In this document: in pieces, positions 24,908 through 33,220 of the stretch
Numbering within the stretch: the first letter of the stretch is position 1
How the letters are laid out: each line of letters opens with the position of its first letter
Origin: Dryocola sp051297175
GTDB lineage: Bacteria; Pseudomonadota; Gammaproteobacteria; Enterobacterales; Enterobacteriaceae
Direction of reading: 5' to 3'
DNA: 64,000 bases
Assembly: GCF_051297175.1 (NCBI RefSeq)
Contig: NZ_JBINNY010000001.1
Coordinates: 4,898,001 to 4,962,000 of the forward strand
Program-made: the position numbers and the translations under genes
The notes under the pieces: model-generated
Seen by the model: the letters and a program-made list of their open reading frames with translations, nothing else
Database searches by the model: none
Told to the model about the DNA's origin: nothing

Positions 24908-25899
24908 CTCACCAGCTTGCGCGTGTCGATGCGCTGTAATCCCATCGACAGCAACAGGCTACAGGCCAGCGTCATGCCGAAGATCCACAGAATATCCAGC
25001 ACCGGCGAGCCGGTGATTTGGTAGCCGTGGGTGCGCAGGAAGTGAATAATCAGCGCGTGAAACCCGTAGATGCCGAGCGAGTGGCGCGAGATAAACGCCA
25101 GCCCCGGCAGCGGGCGGGAGTTCAGCGTGTTCTTCACCAGCACCAGCAGGCTGATAGCGGCGATAAAGACCAGCGGGCCACAGTAAACGTAAAAGGTATC
25201 CGCAAAATTACCGTTGATTTCCAGCTGCTTATGCGTGCCCATTGATATCGACACCACGCAAAGGGCGAACAGCCCGCCCGCCAGTCCGCTGATCCAGCCC
25301 TTTTCGGTTTCAAGCATGCCTATCGCCCGGCCCAGCAGGCCATACAGCACGTAATAGAAGGTGTCGCCGCGAATGTAGAGGTTGATCGGCAGCCATTTTA
25401 CGCCTTCCAGCGTCTGCGGCACGGTGTTGGGGTTGGCGATAACGCCCAGCAAAACCATCAGCCCGAGCACGGTCACGGCGCTGACTTTTTTCACCTGTAT
25501 CAGCGGCGAGAGCAGGTAAATCACGATAATCGCGAAGAAGAACCACAGGTGATAAAACACCGGTTTTTGCAGGATGTAGCGCAGAGAAAGCCCGGCGTTA
25601 ATCGGCGTGAAGAAGTGGATATAAATCAGCGAAATGACGCTATAAAACAGCAAACATAGCGCAATGCGCAGGAAATGGCGCTGCTGGGCGCTGCGTTCGC
25701 CGAAGAACAGGTAGCCGGATATCATAAAGAACAGCGGCACGCTCACCCGCGAGGCGGAATTCAGCACGTTGGAGAAGTCCCAGCTAAACGGAGTGACAAG
25801 GCTCGCGTTGGTGATGTACCAGCTCGTGGTGTGAATCATCACCACCATCAGACAGGCGATGCCGCGAAGGTTATCAATCCAGTTAATTTTTTGCTGCAT
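24904..25899 (-). CDS. wecH: O-acetyltransferase WecH
   Basis: 331 residues from ATG 25899 (MQQKINWIDNLRGIACLMVV), the exact length of E. coli WecH. An acyltransferase-3 membrane protein of about ten segments with the family opener IDNLRGIACLMVVMIH, the RVSVPLFFMISGYLFFGE motif and GIYGFHALIIHFLRTHG. It acetylates GlcNAc residues of enterobacterial common antigen. The ORF open to 25983 adds an unlikely leader. Adjacent ysaB and glyQ are as in E. coli. Confidence 0.95.
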   Translation of the reverse strand: MQQKINWIDNLRGIACLMVVMIHTTSWYITNASLVTPFSWDFSNVLNSASRVSVPLFFMISGYLFFGERSAQQRHFLRIALCLLFYSVISLIYIHFFTPINAGLSLRYILQKPVFYHLWFFFAIIVIYLLSPLIQVKKVSAVTVLGLMVLLGVIANPNTVPQTLEGVKWLPINLYIRGDTFYYVLYGLLGRAIGMLETEKGWISGLAGGLFALCVVSISMGTHKQLEINGNFADTFYVYCGPLVFIAAISLLVLVKNTLNSRPLPGLAFISRHSLGIYGFHALIIHFLRTHGYQITGSPVLDILWIFGMTLACSLLLSMGLQRIDTRKLVS

Positions 25900-26009
25900 G
25901 CGTTCCTCTGTTCGCAATCTACAAAAGCAAAAGGGCGTTTTGCGTTTGCAGAATATAAATAGCTGGTAAATAGTGAATAACAATAATTATTTTAACGTAG
26001 CGTAAGCTA

Positions 26010-26327
26010 ATGATGATGCGACAGATAAAAAATACCCGTTGGGCGTTAGCCCTTACCGTTTTCCTGCTGAGCGCCTGTAGTTCGCCGGAACAGCACACCC
26101 AGTTTGCCCAGCAGGCTCACGCCCCAGCGGTACAAAGCAGCGCAATGGTGGAAACCTGCAAGCAGGAGGCCGCGCACCGTTATAACACCCGCGCCCAGCG
26201 GGTAAGCGTCATTGATATCGAACAGTACCAGGGAAGTTACGAGATAAAGGGCAGCACCGCGCGTCAGGAAGGTTTCACCTGCTCCTTCGACGAAAGTGGT
26301 CAATTCTTACACCTTTCGACGACATAA
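26010..26327 (+). CDS. ysaB: Small lipoprotein YsaB
   Basis: 105 residues with a lipoprotein signal ending LLSACSS (lipobox Cys22), then a Gln/Ala-rich stretch and a conserved C-terminal part (CKQEAAHRYNTRAQRV, QYQGSYEIKGST, CSFDESGQFLHLS) matching E. coli YsaB. Function is unknown. It has three consecutive ATG codons, as E. coli does (MMM). Position between wecH and glyQ is conserved. Confidence 0.9.
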   Translation: MMMRQIKNTRWALALTVFLLSACSSPEQHTQFAQQAHAPAVQSSAMVETCKQEAAHRYNTRAQRVSVIDIEQYQGSYEIKGSTARQEGFTCSFDESGQFLHLSTT

Positions 26328-26445
26328 AGCCGCAACCATAGGCAAACAGCCCCTTAATGCGCGCGGATTCGGGCTGTATATCTTGCGGTCAACGGGTATA
26401 CTGACCGCTTCTCTTTAAACCCACTCGAACGCGTGCGAAATCAAC

Positions 26446-27357
26446 ATGCAAAAGTTTGATACCAAGACCTTTCAAGGCCTGATCCTGACTTTACAGGACT
26501 ACTGGGCTCGCCAGGGCTGCACCATTGTTCAACCTCTGGACATGGAAGTCGGCGCCGGTACCTCTCACCCAATGACCTGCCTGCGGGCTTTAGGGCCAGA
26601 ACCGATGGCTACCGCCTACGTGCAGCCGTCCCGCCGTCCTACCGATGGCCGCTACGGTGAGAACCCGAACCGCCTGCAGCACTACTATCAGTTCCAGGTG
26701 GTGATTAAGCCGTCACCGGACAATATTCAGGAACTGTACCTCGGGTCTCTTAAAGAGCTGGGTATGGATCCGACCATTCACGATATTCGCTTCGTAGAAG
26801 ACAACTGGGAAAACCCAACGCTGGGTGCCTGGGGTCTGGGTTGGGAAGTGTGGCTCAACGGCATGGAAGTGACGCAGTTCACCTACTTCCAGCAGGTTGG
26901 CGGCCTGGAATGTAAGCCTGTCACCGGGGAAATCACCTACGGTTTAGAGCGCCTGGCGATGTATATCCAGGGCGTGGACAGCGTTTACGATCTGGTCTGG
27001 AGCGACGGCCCGTTGGGTAAAACCACCTACGGCGACGTGTTCCACCAGAACGAAGTTGAGCAGTCCACTTATAACTTCGAACACGCCGATGTGGATTTCC
27101 TGTTCTCCTGCTTCGAGCAGTATGAGAAAGAGGCGCAGCACCTGCTGGCGCTGGAAAACCCGCTGCCTCTGCCAGCTTACGAACGCATTCTGAAAGCGGC
27201 GCACAGCTTTAACCTGCTGGATGCGCGTAAAGCCATCTCGGTAACCGAGCGTCAGCGCTACATTCTGCGTATTCGTACCCTGACCAAAGCCGTGGCCGAA
27301 GCCTATTACGCTTCTCGTGAAGCGCTTGGCTTCCCGATGTGCAATAAGAATAAATAA
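26446..27357 (+). CDS. glyQ: Glycine-tRNA ligase alpha subunit
   Basis: 303 residues, the E. coli length. Class II synthetase catalytic core: motif-2-like PSRRPTDGRYGENPNRLQHY, then FVEDNWENPTLGAWGLGWEV and YGLERLAMYIQG (motif 3). It forms the alpha2beta2 enzyme with GlyS that charges tRNA-Gly in the cytoplasm. It is transcribed with glyS (9 bp gap). No attenuator or T-box was seen upstream. Confidence 0.98.
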   Translation: MQKFDTKTFQGLILTLQDYWARQGCTIVQPLDMEVGAGTSHPMTCLRALGPEPMATAYVQPSRRPTDGRYGENPNRLQHYYQFQVVIKPSPDNIQELYLGSLKELGMDPTIHDIRFVEDNWENPTLGAWGLGWEVWLNGMEVTQFTYFQQVGGLECKPVTGEITYGLERLAMYIQGVDSVYDLVWSDGPLGKTTYGDVFHQNEVEQSTYNFEHADVDFLFSCFEQYEKEAQHLLALENPLPLPAYERILKAAHSFNLLDARKAISVTERQRYILRIRTLTKAVAEAYYASREALGFPMCNKNK

Positions 27358-27366
27358 GAGGCTGCC

Positions 27367-29436
27367 ATGTCTGAAAAAACTTTTCTGGTGGAGATCGGCA
27401 CTGAAGAGCTGCCACCAAAAGCCCTGCGCAGCCTGGCGGAATCCTTTGCTGCGAACGTAACGGCGGAACTGGACGCGGCAAACGTCGCGCACGGTGAAGT
27501 GAAATGGTTTGCGGCTCCGCGTCGCCTGGCGCTGAAAATCGCCAACCTTGCCGCCGCACAGCCCGATCGCGAAGTTGAAAAGCGCGGCCCGGCTATCTCC
27601 GCCGCTTTTGATGCAGAAGGCAAACCGAGCAAGGCCGCTGAAGGCTGGGCTCGCGGCTGCGGCATCACGGTCGATCAGGCAGAACGCCTGGCAACCGACA
27701 AAGGCGAGTGGCTGATGTACCGCGCGCACGTCAAAGGCGAAAGCGTGCAGGCACTTCTGCCAGCCATGATCGCCACGGCGCTGACCAAACTGCCCATTCC
27801 TAAGCTGATGCGCTGGGGTGACAAAAACACCCAGTTCGTGCGTCCTGTTCACACCGTGACCCTGCTGCTGGGCGAAGAAGTGATTCCGGCCACCATTCTC
27901 GGCATTGCGTCCGATCGCGTGATTCGCGGCCACCGCTTTATGGGCGAGCAGGAATTCACCATCGATAACGCCGACCAGTATCCGCAAATCCTGCTGGAGC
28001 GCGGCAAAGTTATCGCCGACTACGAACAGCGTAAAGCGGCCATCAAAGCCGGTGCGGAAGAAGCGGCGCGCAAAATTGGCGGCAACGCCGATCTGAGCGA
28101 AAGCCTGCTGGAAGAAGTCACTTCTCTGGTGGAATGGCCGGTGGTTCTGACCGCGAAATTCGAAGAGAAATTCCTCGCGGTGCCTGCGGAAGCGCTGGTT
28201 CACACCATGAAAGGTGACCAGAAGTACTTCCCTGTTTACGCAAACGACGGCAAGCTGCTGCCAAACTTTATCTTCGTCGCCAACATCGAATCGAAAGATC
28301 CGGTGCAGATTATCTCCGGTAACGAGAAGGTCGTTCGTCCGCGCCTGGCGGATGCCGAGTTCTTCTTCAATACCGACCGCAAAAAGCGTCTGGAAGATAA
28401 CCTGCCGCGTCTGGAAACCGTGCTGTTCCAACAGCAGCTCGGTACGCTGCGCGACAAAACTAACCGCATCGAAGCGCTCTCAGGCTGGATTGCCGGGCAG
28501 ATTGGCGCGGACGTAAACCACGCGACCCGCGCTGGCCTGCTGTCCAAGTGCGACCTGATGACCAACATGGTGTTCGAGTTCACCGACACTCAGGGCGTGA
28601 TGGGCATGCACTACGCGCGTCACGACGGCGAAGCCGAAGACGTAGCCGTTGCGCTGAACGAACAGTATCAGCCGCGTTTTGCGGGCGATGCGCTGCCGTC
28701 TAACCTCGTGGCCTGCGCCGTAGCGATTGCCGATAAGATGGACACCCTCGCGGGCATCTTCGGCATCGGCCAGCATCCAAAAGGCGACAAAGACCCGTTT
28801 GCCCTGCGTCGTGCCGCCCTTGGTGTGCTGCGCATCATCGTTGAGAAAAACCTGCCGCTGGATCTGCAAACCCTGACCGAAGAAGCCGTGCGCCTCTACG
28901 GCAGCAAGCTGACCAACGAGAAGGTTGTCGACGAGGTGATCGACTTTATGCTGGGCCGTTTCCGCGCCTGGTATCAGGAAGAAGGCCACAGCGTGGATAC
29001 CATCCAGGCCGTGCTGGCACGTCGTCCAACCAAACCGGCAGACTTCGACGCGCGCATGAAGGCCGTTTCCCACTTCCGTACCCTGGAAGCGGCAGCGGCG
29101 CTGGCGGCGGCAAATAAACGCGTTTCCAACATTCTGGCGAAGTCAGACGAACAGCTGAACGACCACGTTCACGCGTCCGTGCTGAAAGAGGCCGAAGAGA
29201 TTCGCCTCGCGACTAACCTGGTCGTGCTGCGCGACAAGCTGGAGCCGTTCTTTGCCGAAGGCCGTTACCAGGAAGCCCTGGAAGAGCTGGCCAACCTGCG
29301 CGAGCCGGTTGACGAATTCTTCGATAAGGTGATGGTTAACGCGGAAGATAAAGACCTGCGTATCAACCGCCTGACGCTGCTGTCCAAGCTGCGCGAGCTG
29401 TTCTTGAAGGTTGCGGATATCTCCCTGCTGCAATAA
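27367..29436 (+). CDS. glyS: Glycine-tRNA ligase beta subunit
   Basis: 689 residues, the E. coli length (MSEKTFLVEIGTEELPPKAL). N-terminal tRNA-recognition domains, an HD-like central region (TRAGLLSKCDLMTNMVFEF, DKMDTLAGIFGIGQHPKGDKDP is the family signature) and a C-terminal DALR anticodon-binding domain (RVSNILAK, FDKVMVNAEDKDLRINRL). It is essential for tRNA binding in the heterotetramer. Follows glyQ with AGAGGCTGCC as ribosome-binding region and is closed by an intrinsic terminator. Confidence 0.98.
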   Translation: MSEKTFLVEIGTEELPPKALRSLAESFAANVTAELDAANVAHGEVKWFAAPRRLALKIANLAAAQPDREVEKRGPAISAAFDAEGKPSKAAEGWARGCGITVDQAERLATDKGEWLMYRAHVKGESVQALLPAMIATALTKLPIPKLMRWGDKNTQFVRPVHTVTLLLGEEVIPATILGIASDRVIRGHRFMGEQEFTIDNADQYPQILLERGKVIADYEQRKAAIKAGAEEAARKIGGNADLSESLLEEVTSLVEWPVVLTAKFEEKFLAVPAEALVHTMKGDQKYFPVYANDGKLLPNFIFVANIESKDPVQIISGNEKVVRPRLADAEFFFNTDRKKRLEDNLPRLETVLFQQQLGTLRDKTNRIEALSGWIAGQIGADVNHATRAGLLSKCDLMTNMVFEFTDTQGVMGMHYARHDGEAEDVAVALNEQYQPRFAGDALPSNLVACAVAIADKMDTLAGIFGIGQHPKGDKDPFALRRAALGVLRIIVEKNLPLDLQTLTEEAVRLYGSKLTNEKVVDEVIDFMLGRFRAWYQEEGHSVDTIQAVLARRPTKPADFDARMKAVSHFRTLEAAAALAAANKRVSNILAKSDEQLNDHVHASVLKEAEEIRLATNLVVLRDKLEPFFAEGRYQEALEELANLREPVDEFFDKVMVNAEDKDLRINRLTLLSKLRELFLKVADISLLQ

Positions 29437-29455
29437 TCCTGACGCTTGACGATAA

Positions 29456-29478
29456 ACCCGCTTCGGCGGGTTTTTTTT
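29456..29478 (+). terminator. Intrinsic terminator of glyQS
   Basis: ACCCGC-TTCG-GCGGGT followed by eight T; a UUCG tetraloop stem. Confidence 0.93.
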
Positions 29479-29535
29479 GCGATTTAATTACCTTACGTTA
29501 TCAACGCATTAACACCCAGCCCACGCCACGGCGAT

Positions 29536-29562
29536 TAAAGTAAACATTAGTAACACCGATAT
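29536..29562 (+). promoter_or_regulatory. Sigma-28 (FliA) promoter of the chemoreceptor gene
   Basis: TAAA (29536-29539), 15 bp, then ACCGATAT (29555-29562) against the consensus TAAA-N15-GCCGATAA. The start codon follows about 39 bp later. Confidence 0.7.
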
Positions 29563-29600
29563 GTTTACTATCTCCCTTAATTACAGGCGTGTTGCGCACC

Positions 29601-31262
29601 ATGAAAAATATCAAAGTTATCACCGGGATCATTATCACGCTGGCCATTTTCAGCGTGTTGCTGCTGGTCACCGGCTCGCTGTTCTACTCCTCCGTCAGCA
29701 ACGATCGGCAAAACTTCCAGAATACCGGCATGCTGAACTACCAGCAGCAGCAGCTCGGCGGCAGCTTCCAGACGCTGGTGGAAACCCGCGTCACGATTAA
29801 CCGCGTTGCCATCCGCATGCTGAAAAACCAGCGCGATCCGGCTTCGCTTGAGGCGATGAACAAGCTGCTGGCGACGGCTGGCGTCTCGCTGGGTAAGGCG
29901 GAAAAATACTTCGCCAACTATATGAATTCCCCGGACGTTAACGGCCAGGACAGCGCGCTGGATAGCAAAGCGGAAGTTGGCTTTAACAAATTGCACGACG
30001 TGCTCAAGCAGTCGATTGCCTTCCTACAGGCCGATAACTACGCGGCCTACGGCAACCTCGACGCCCAGCAGGCGCAGGACGACATGAAGGCCATTTACGA
30101 TGAGTGGCTGGTTCAAAATACCCGCCTGCTGAAGGCGGCGAGCGAAGAAAACCAGCGCAGCTTCACCGGCATGCAGTGGACGCTCGGCACCATTCTGCTG
30201 ATTGTTATCGCCGTTATCGTGCTGATCTGGCTCGGCCTGCAGCGCGTGCTGCTGCGCCCTCTGCAGGGGGTGATGGAGCATATTCAGGCGATTTCCGAAG
30301 GCGATCTGACGCGCCGCATTGACGCCGAGGGCCGCAGCGAGATGAGCAAGCTTGCCGCCGGGCTGAGCGTTATGCAGCAGTCTCTGGTGCGTACCGTCAG
30401 CACCGTGCGCGACAACGCCGATTCGATCTACACCGGCGCGAGCGAAATCTCTGCGGGCAGCAACGACCTTTCTTCCCGCACCGAGCAGCAGGCTGCGTCA
30501 CTCGAGGAAACCGCCGCCAGCATGGAGCAGCTCACCGCGACCGTGAAGCAAAATACCGATAACGCCCGCCAGGCGACGGGGCTTGCTAAAAACGCCTCTG
30601 AAACCGCGCTTAAAGGCGGCCGCGTGGTGGATAACGTGGTGAGCACGATGAGCGAAATCGCCGAGAGTTCCGAGAAAATCGTTGATATTACCAGCGTGAT
30701 CGACGGCATTGCCTTCCAGACTAACATTCTGGCGCTGAACGCGGCGGTAGAAGCCGCTCGCGCGGGCGAGCAGGGTCGAGGATTTGCGGTGGTCGCAGGC
30801 GAAGTGCGCACGCTGGCAAGCCGCAGCGCGCAGGCGGCGAAAGAAATCAAAGTGCTGATCGAAAACTCGGTCGCGCGTATCGGCACCGGCTCAAGCCAGG
30901 TGCGCGAGGCGGGCGATACCATGAAGGAAATCGTTTCGGCGGTGACGCGCGTGACCGATATTATGGGTGAAATCGCCTCCGCGTCGGACGAACAAAGCAA
31001 AGGGATTGAGCAGGTCGCGCTCGCCGTTTCAGAAATGGATAGCGTGACGCAGCAGAACGCCGCGCTGGTCGAAGAGTCGGCGGCAGCGGCGGCGGCGCTG
31101 GAAAGCCAGGCCAGCCAGCTTCGTGAAGCCGTGGCAGCGTTCCGTATTCAGCAGGCAGAGAAACGAGCGATTACGACGGTGGCAACGCTGCGTCCCAAAC
31201 CAACGGCTTTAAAACCGCAGGCCATAAACGCGGGTTCAGATGCAAACTGGGAAACGTTTTAA
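29601..31262 (+). CDS. Methyl-accepting chemotaxis receptor, Tsr/Tar type
   Basis: 553 residues from ATG 29601 (MKNIKVITGIIITLA). TM1 at 5-30, a periplasmic four-helix sensor with the amino-acid-binding arginines pattern ETRVTINRVAIRMLKN that parallels Tsr and Tar, TM2 near 190-210, HAMP, then the signalling hairpin with the invariant tip FQTNILALNAAVEAARAGEQ. The C-terminus is NWETF, the docking pentapeptide for CheR and CheB, so this is a high-abundance receptor able to assist methylation of others. The ligand is probably an amino acid, but the exact one is not readable. A FliA-type promoter precedes it. Confidence 0.94.
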   Translation: MKNIKVITGIIITLAIFSVLLLVTGSLFYSSVSNDRQNFQNTGMLNYQQQQLGGSFQTLVETRVTINRVAIRMLKNQRDPASLEAMNKLLATAGVSLGKAEKYFANYMNSPDVNGQDSALDSKAEVGFNKLHDVLKQSIAFLQADNYAAYGNLDAQQAQDDMKAIYDEWLVQNTRLLKAASEENQRSFTGMQWTLGTILLIVIAVIVLIWLGLQRVLLRPLQGVMEHIQAISEGDLTRRIDAEGRSEMSKLAAGLSVMQQSLVRTVSTVRDNADSIYTGASEISAGSNDLSSRTEQQAASLEETAASMEQLTATVKQNTDNARQATGLAKNASETALKGGRVVDNVVSTMSEIAESSEKIVDITSVIDGIAFQTNILALNAAVEAARAGEQGRGFAVVAGEVRTLASRSAQAAKEIKVLIENSVARIGTGSSQVREAGDTMKEIVSAVTRVTDIMGEIASASDEQSKGIEQVALAVSEMDSVTQQNAALVEESAAAAAALESQASQLREAVAAFRIQQAEKRAITTVATLRPKPTALKPQAINAGSDANWETF

Positions 31263-31340
31263 GCGTTAGTCGGCTTTTTTACGGCGGGTGGCACTTGTTC
31301 TACTCGCCTTGAAAATAGCGCCACCCGGCCAGTCAGTTCA

Positions 31341-31775
31341 TCAACGCACAACCAGCACCGAGCATTTCGCATGGCGGACAACCGCGGCGGCGTTCGAGCC
31401 GAGGAGATAGGTCGACATGCTCGGCCTGTGGGACGCCAGGATCACAACATCGGCATCAATATCTTCAGCCAGTTGCAAAATGTGGTCTTTCGGCGTGCCG
31501 CTCATAACGTGCTTTTCAACACGGTCAGCGGGCAGGTTGAACTTAGCGACGATGTCGCCTAACGCCTCCATGGCTGCGGCCTCCCGTTCTTTGACGTCGG
31601 GCGCAATCGACGCGTAGCCCAGGCCGTAGGCGGCAAAATAGGTATAGTCAGGGATGACGGCCAGGAAGTGGATCGTGGCATCGTCGATCTTCGCGTAGTT
31701 TTCAACGTGGGGAATGACCTGCTGGGTAAGTTCCATTTCTGAGATATCGATAGGAACCAGGATTTTCTTAGACAT
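31341..31775 (-). CDS. uspF: Universal stress protein, UspF-like
   Basis: 144 residues from ATG 31775, equal to E. coli UspF (ILVPIDISEMELTQQVIPH). Usp fold with the ATP-binding loop in MSGTPKDHILQLAE and LASHRPSMSTYLLGSNAAAV, ending CSVLVVR. UspF/G-class proteins bind nucleotides and affect adhesion and motility in E. coli. A strong AAAGGAGG lies 5 bp before the start; the frame open to 31811 is leader. It is located outside its E. coli context and next to the chemoreceptor gene, converging with it. Confidence 0.9.
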   Translation of the reverse strand: MSKKILVPIDISEMELTQQVIPHVENYAKIDDATIHFLAVIPDYTYFAAYGLGYASIAPDVKEREAAAMEALGDIVAKFNLPADRVEKHVMSGTPKDHILQLAEDIDADVVILASHRPSMSTYLLGSNAAAVVRHAKCSVLVVR

Positions 31776-31868
31776 ACAACCTCCTTTTGCTTGCTTGGTA
31801 ATAACCCTCACTTAGTTATGGCTAAAATTTGCCGTTTGGGTCGTGACCCATGTCCGGTTTCGGGGAAT

Positions 31869-32498
31869 TTAGAAAACGACTTTAGCCATAGAGGCCCGGA
31901 TAGTGTGGTTGTCTATATCCACCCCTTTGTGGCGGTCGGGGGTATAATCTAGCGCCGGCATGATCTGTCGAATACTGTATGAGGAGCGCACGCTGCCGAG
32001 ATATCCCGTCACCTGGATATTTTTATAACCCAGCTTTCGCATTTCTTCAGCCAGCAGTTGGGCGAAAGAAGCCTCGACGCCCTCTTTGTTTGGGACAATG
32101 CCACTGCCGCAGGCAAAAACGCGTAAATCGATAAAATTAAATGGCAGCTTTTCGCGTATTAAGAGTAACGCCAACTCCAGGGGACTGTATTTTTTTAAGG
32201 TGCCGCCAGTCCATTGCGTAATACCGCGCACGACAATTTTCCTATTGCCCCTGTCTGCGCCGATAAAAGACGAACCTGTTGCAGCGCCATGAGAAAGAAT
32301 ATAGAGCTTGTCCTGAGGCGTGAGCCGATGCAAAACACCCCCGCCAAAATGACGCCGCGCGGACTTTAATAAGCCTGAGTGTTGATTAAATAAGATGGGA
32401 TAAGAAGTTTTGCCCTTGGCTTTTTGCCCGTTGGCCCAGTCGCTGCAAAACTCCATCATTTCGGTTGTTGGGACGGGGAGATAAATATAGCCTGCCAT
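31869..32498 (-). CDS. Caspase-like (clan CD) cysteine peptidase homologue, orphan
   Basis: 209 residues, not a named E. coli gene. Two features point to the clan CD (caspase/gingipain/CHAT) fold: a hydrophobic strand ending in His-Gly, KLYILSHGAATGSS (His70), and about 60 residues later a strand ending in Ala-Cys-Gly-Ser-Gly, FIDLRVFACGSGI (Cys130). No signal peptide or membrane segment is present, so it is probably cytoplasmic or delivered by another route. AAGGGG precedes the ATG. It is flanked by uspF and yiaG on the same strand but is well separated and more AT-rich than neighbours. It could be an effector, a toxin or a defence-type peptidase; nothing nearby decides this. Confidence 0.65.
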   Translation of the reverse strand: MAGYIYLPVPTTEMMEFCSDWANGQKAKGKTSYPILFNQHSGLLKSARRHFGGGVLHRLTPQDKLYILSHGAATGSSFIGADRGNRKIVVRGITQWTGGTLKKYSPLELALLLIREKLPFNFIDLRVFACGSGIVPNKEGVEASFAQLLAEEMRKLGYKNIQVTGYLGSVRSSYSIRQIMPALDYTPDRHKGVDIDNHTIRASMAKVVF

Positions 32499-32631
32499 AA
32501 TGTATACCCCTTATTATATCCTTGAAATATATAAATAATCCATTAAGCGCTGCCTTATAATACATAACTCAGCGGGGGATTGATTATTTTTGTGCGGAAG
32601 GGATATCGGTAGGGGAGCGCCACACCCGAAT

Positions 32632-32652
32632 GCGCTGGAACCGGTCCAGCGC
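32632..32652. other. Hairpin downstream of yiaG
   Basis: Perfect 8-bp stem GCGCTGGA-ACCGG-TCCAGCGC between yiaG and the caspase-like gene, without a T-run on either side, so not a standard terminator. Confidence 0.5.
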
Positions 32653-32678
32653 TGGGTGCAGATTATTTTAGACTGTTA

Positions 32679-32963
32679 CTATTCCATCAACTGCTTACTA
32701 AGCATCGGATTCGCCTGGATGAGGCGCATCAGCTTCAGTTCGGTACTGGAGGGTCTGATTCGTTTTGATTCCCACTCCTGCACCATCGAAACGCTGACTC
32801 CCATGACGCGCGCGAAATCGTCGATTTTCAATCCTGTACTCTTACGCAGCTGCTCGAATTCAGAAAACGCGTTGGGTTTGTTTTTGAAAGCTATCGTCTC
32901 ATTTTTAAAAACTATCTGCTCTAGGCTGCTCAGCAGTTCAATCATTGGATCTTTATATTCCAT
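32679..32963 (-). CDS. yiaG: HTH-type regulator YiaG
   Basis: 94 residues from ATG 32963 (MEYKDPMIELLSSLEQIVFK), matching E. coli YiaG (96). The C-terminal half is an XRE-type HTH of the HigA/MqsA class: LRKSTGLKIDDFARVMGVSV then QEWESKRIRPSS. It resembles a solitary antitoxin; no toxin partner adjoins it in E. coli or here. It probably autoregulates. Position near cspA and yiaF is as in E. coli, but the MFS gene and the caspase-like gene flank it here. Confidence 0.93.
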   Translation of the reverse strand: MEYKDPMIELLSSLEQIVFKNETIAFKNKPNAFSEFEQLRKSTGLKIDDFARVMGVSVSMVQEWESKRIRPSSTELKLMRLIQANPMLSKQLME

Positions 32964-33220
32964 TGAGAACTCCTCATAAATCACACATTGACCTCGTGAA
33001 GGTTAAGAAGCCCCTTAAGCGTAGACGGAAAAAAGTGTGCTGATGATTTCCCATGAAACTATTTTCTATTCGAAGCGCTGCTTATGCGTTTCAGCTGAAA
33101 ATTTAATCGGTGTAACAGATTGAAATTCAAGCCGGGGAAGGTGCTTAGTATAAATTTGTAAATAGTTATGCATTTTCGCCTACGGCGGTGAGTTTCGCCC
33201 CACCGCCGTTTGAGGGAAAA
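32964..33220. other. Gap between yiaG and the MFS gene
   Basis: Contains the yiaG upstream region and a long-stem hairpin ACGGCGGTG/CACCGCCGT (33182-33209) just past the MFS stop, which may end that transcript although it lacks a T-run. Confidence 0.45.

Noticed and set aside
26944..28431. 495-codon frame antisense to glyQ and glyS
   Set aside because: Opposite strand of highly conserved GC-rich genes; composition and lack of ribosome sites show a shadow frame. The same applies to long frames opposite fdhF (2213-3868), xylH/xylG (15427-17815) and malS (11632-12909).
31286..31326. REP element after the chemoreceptor gene
   Set aside because: GGGTGGC/GCCACCC pair with a 27-base loop and weak similarity to the REP family; too degenerate to call.
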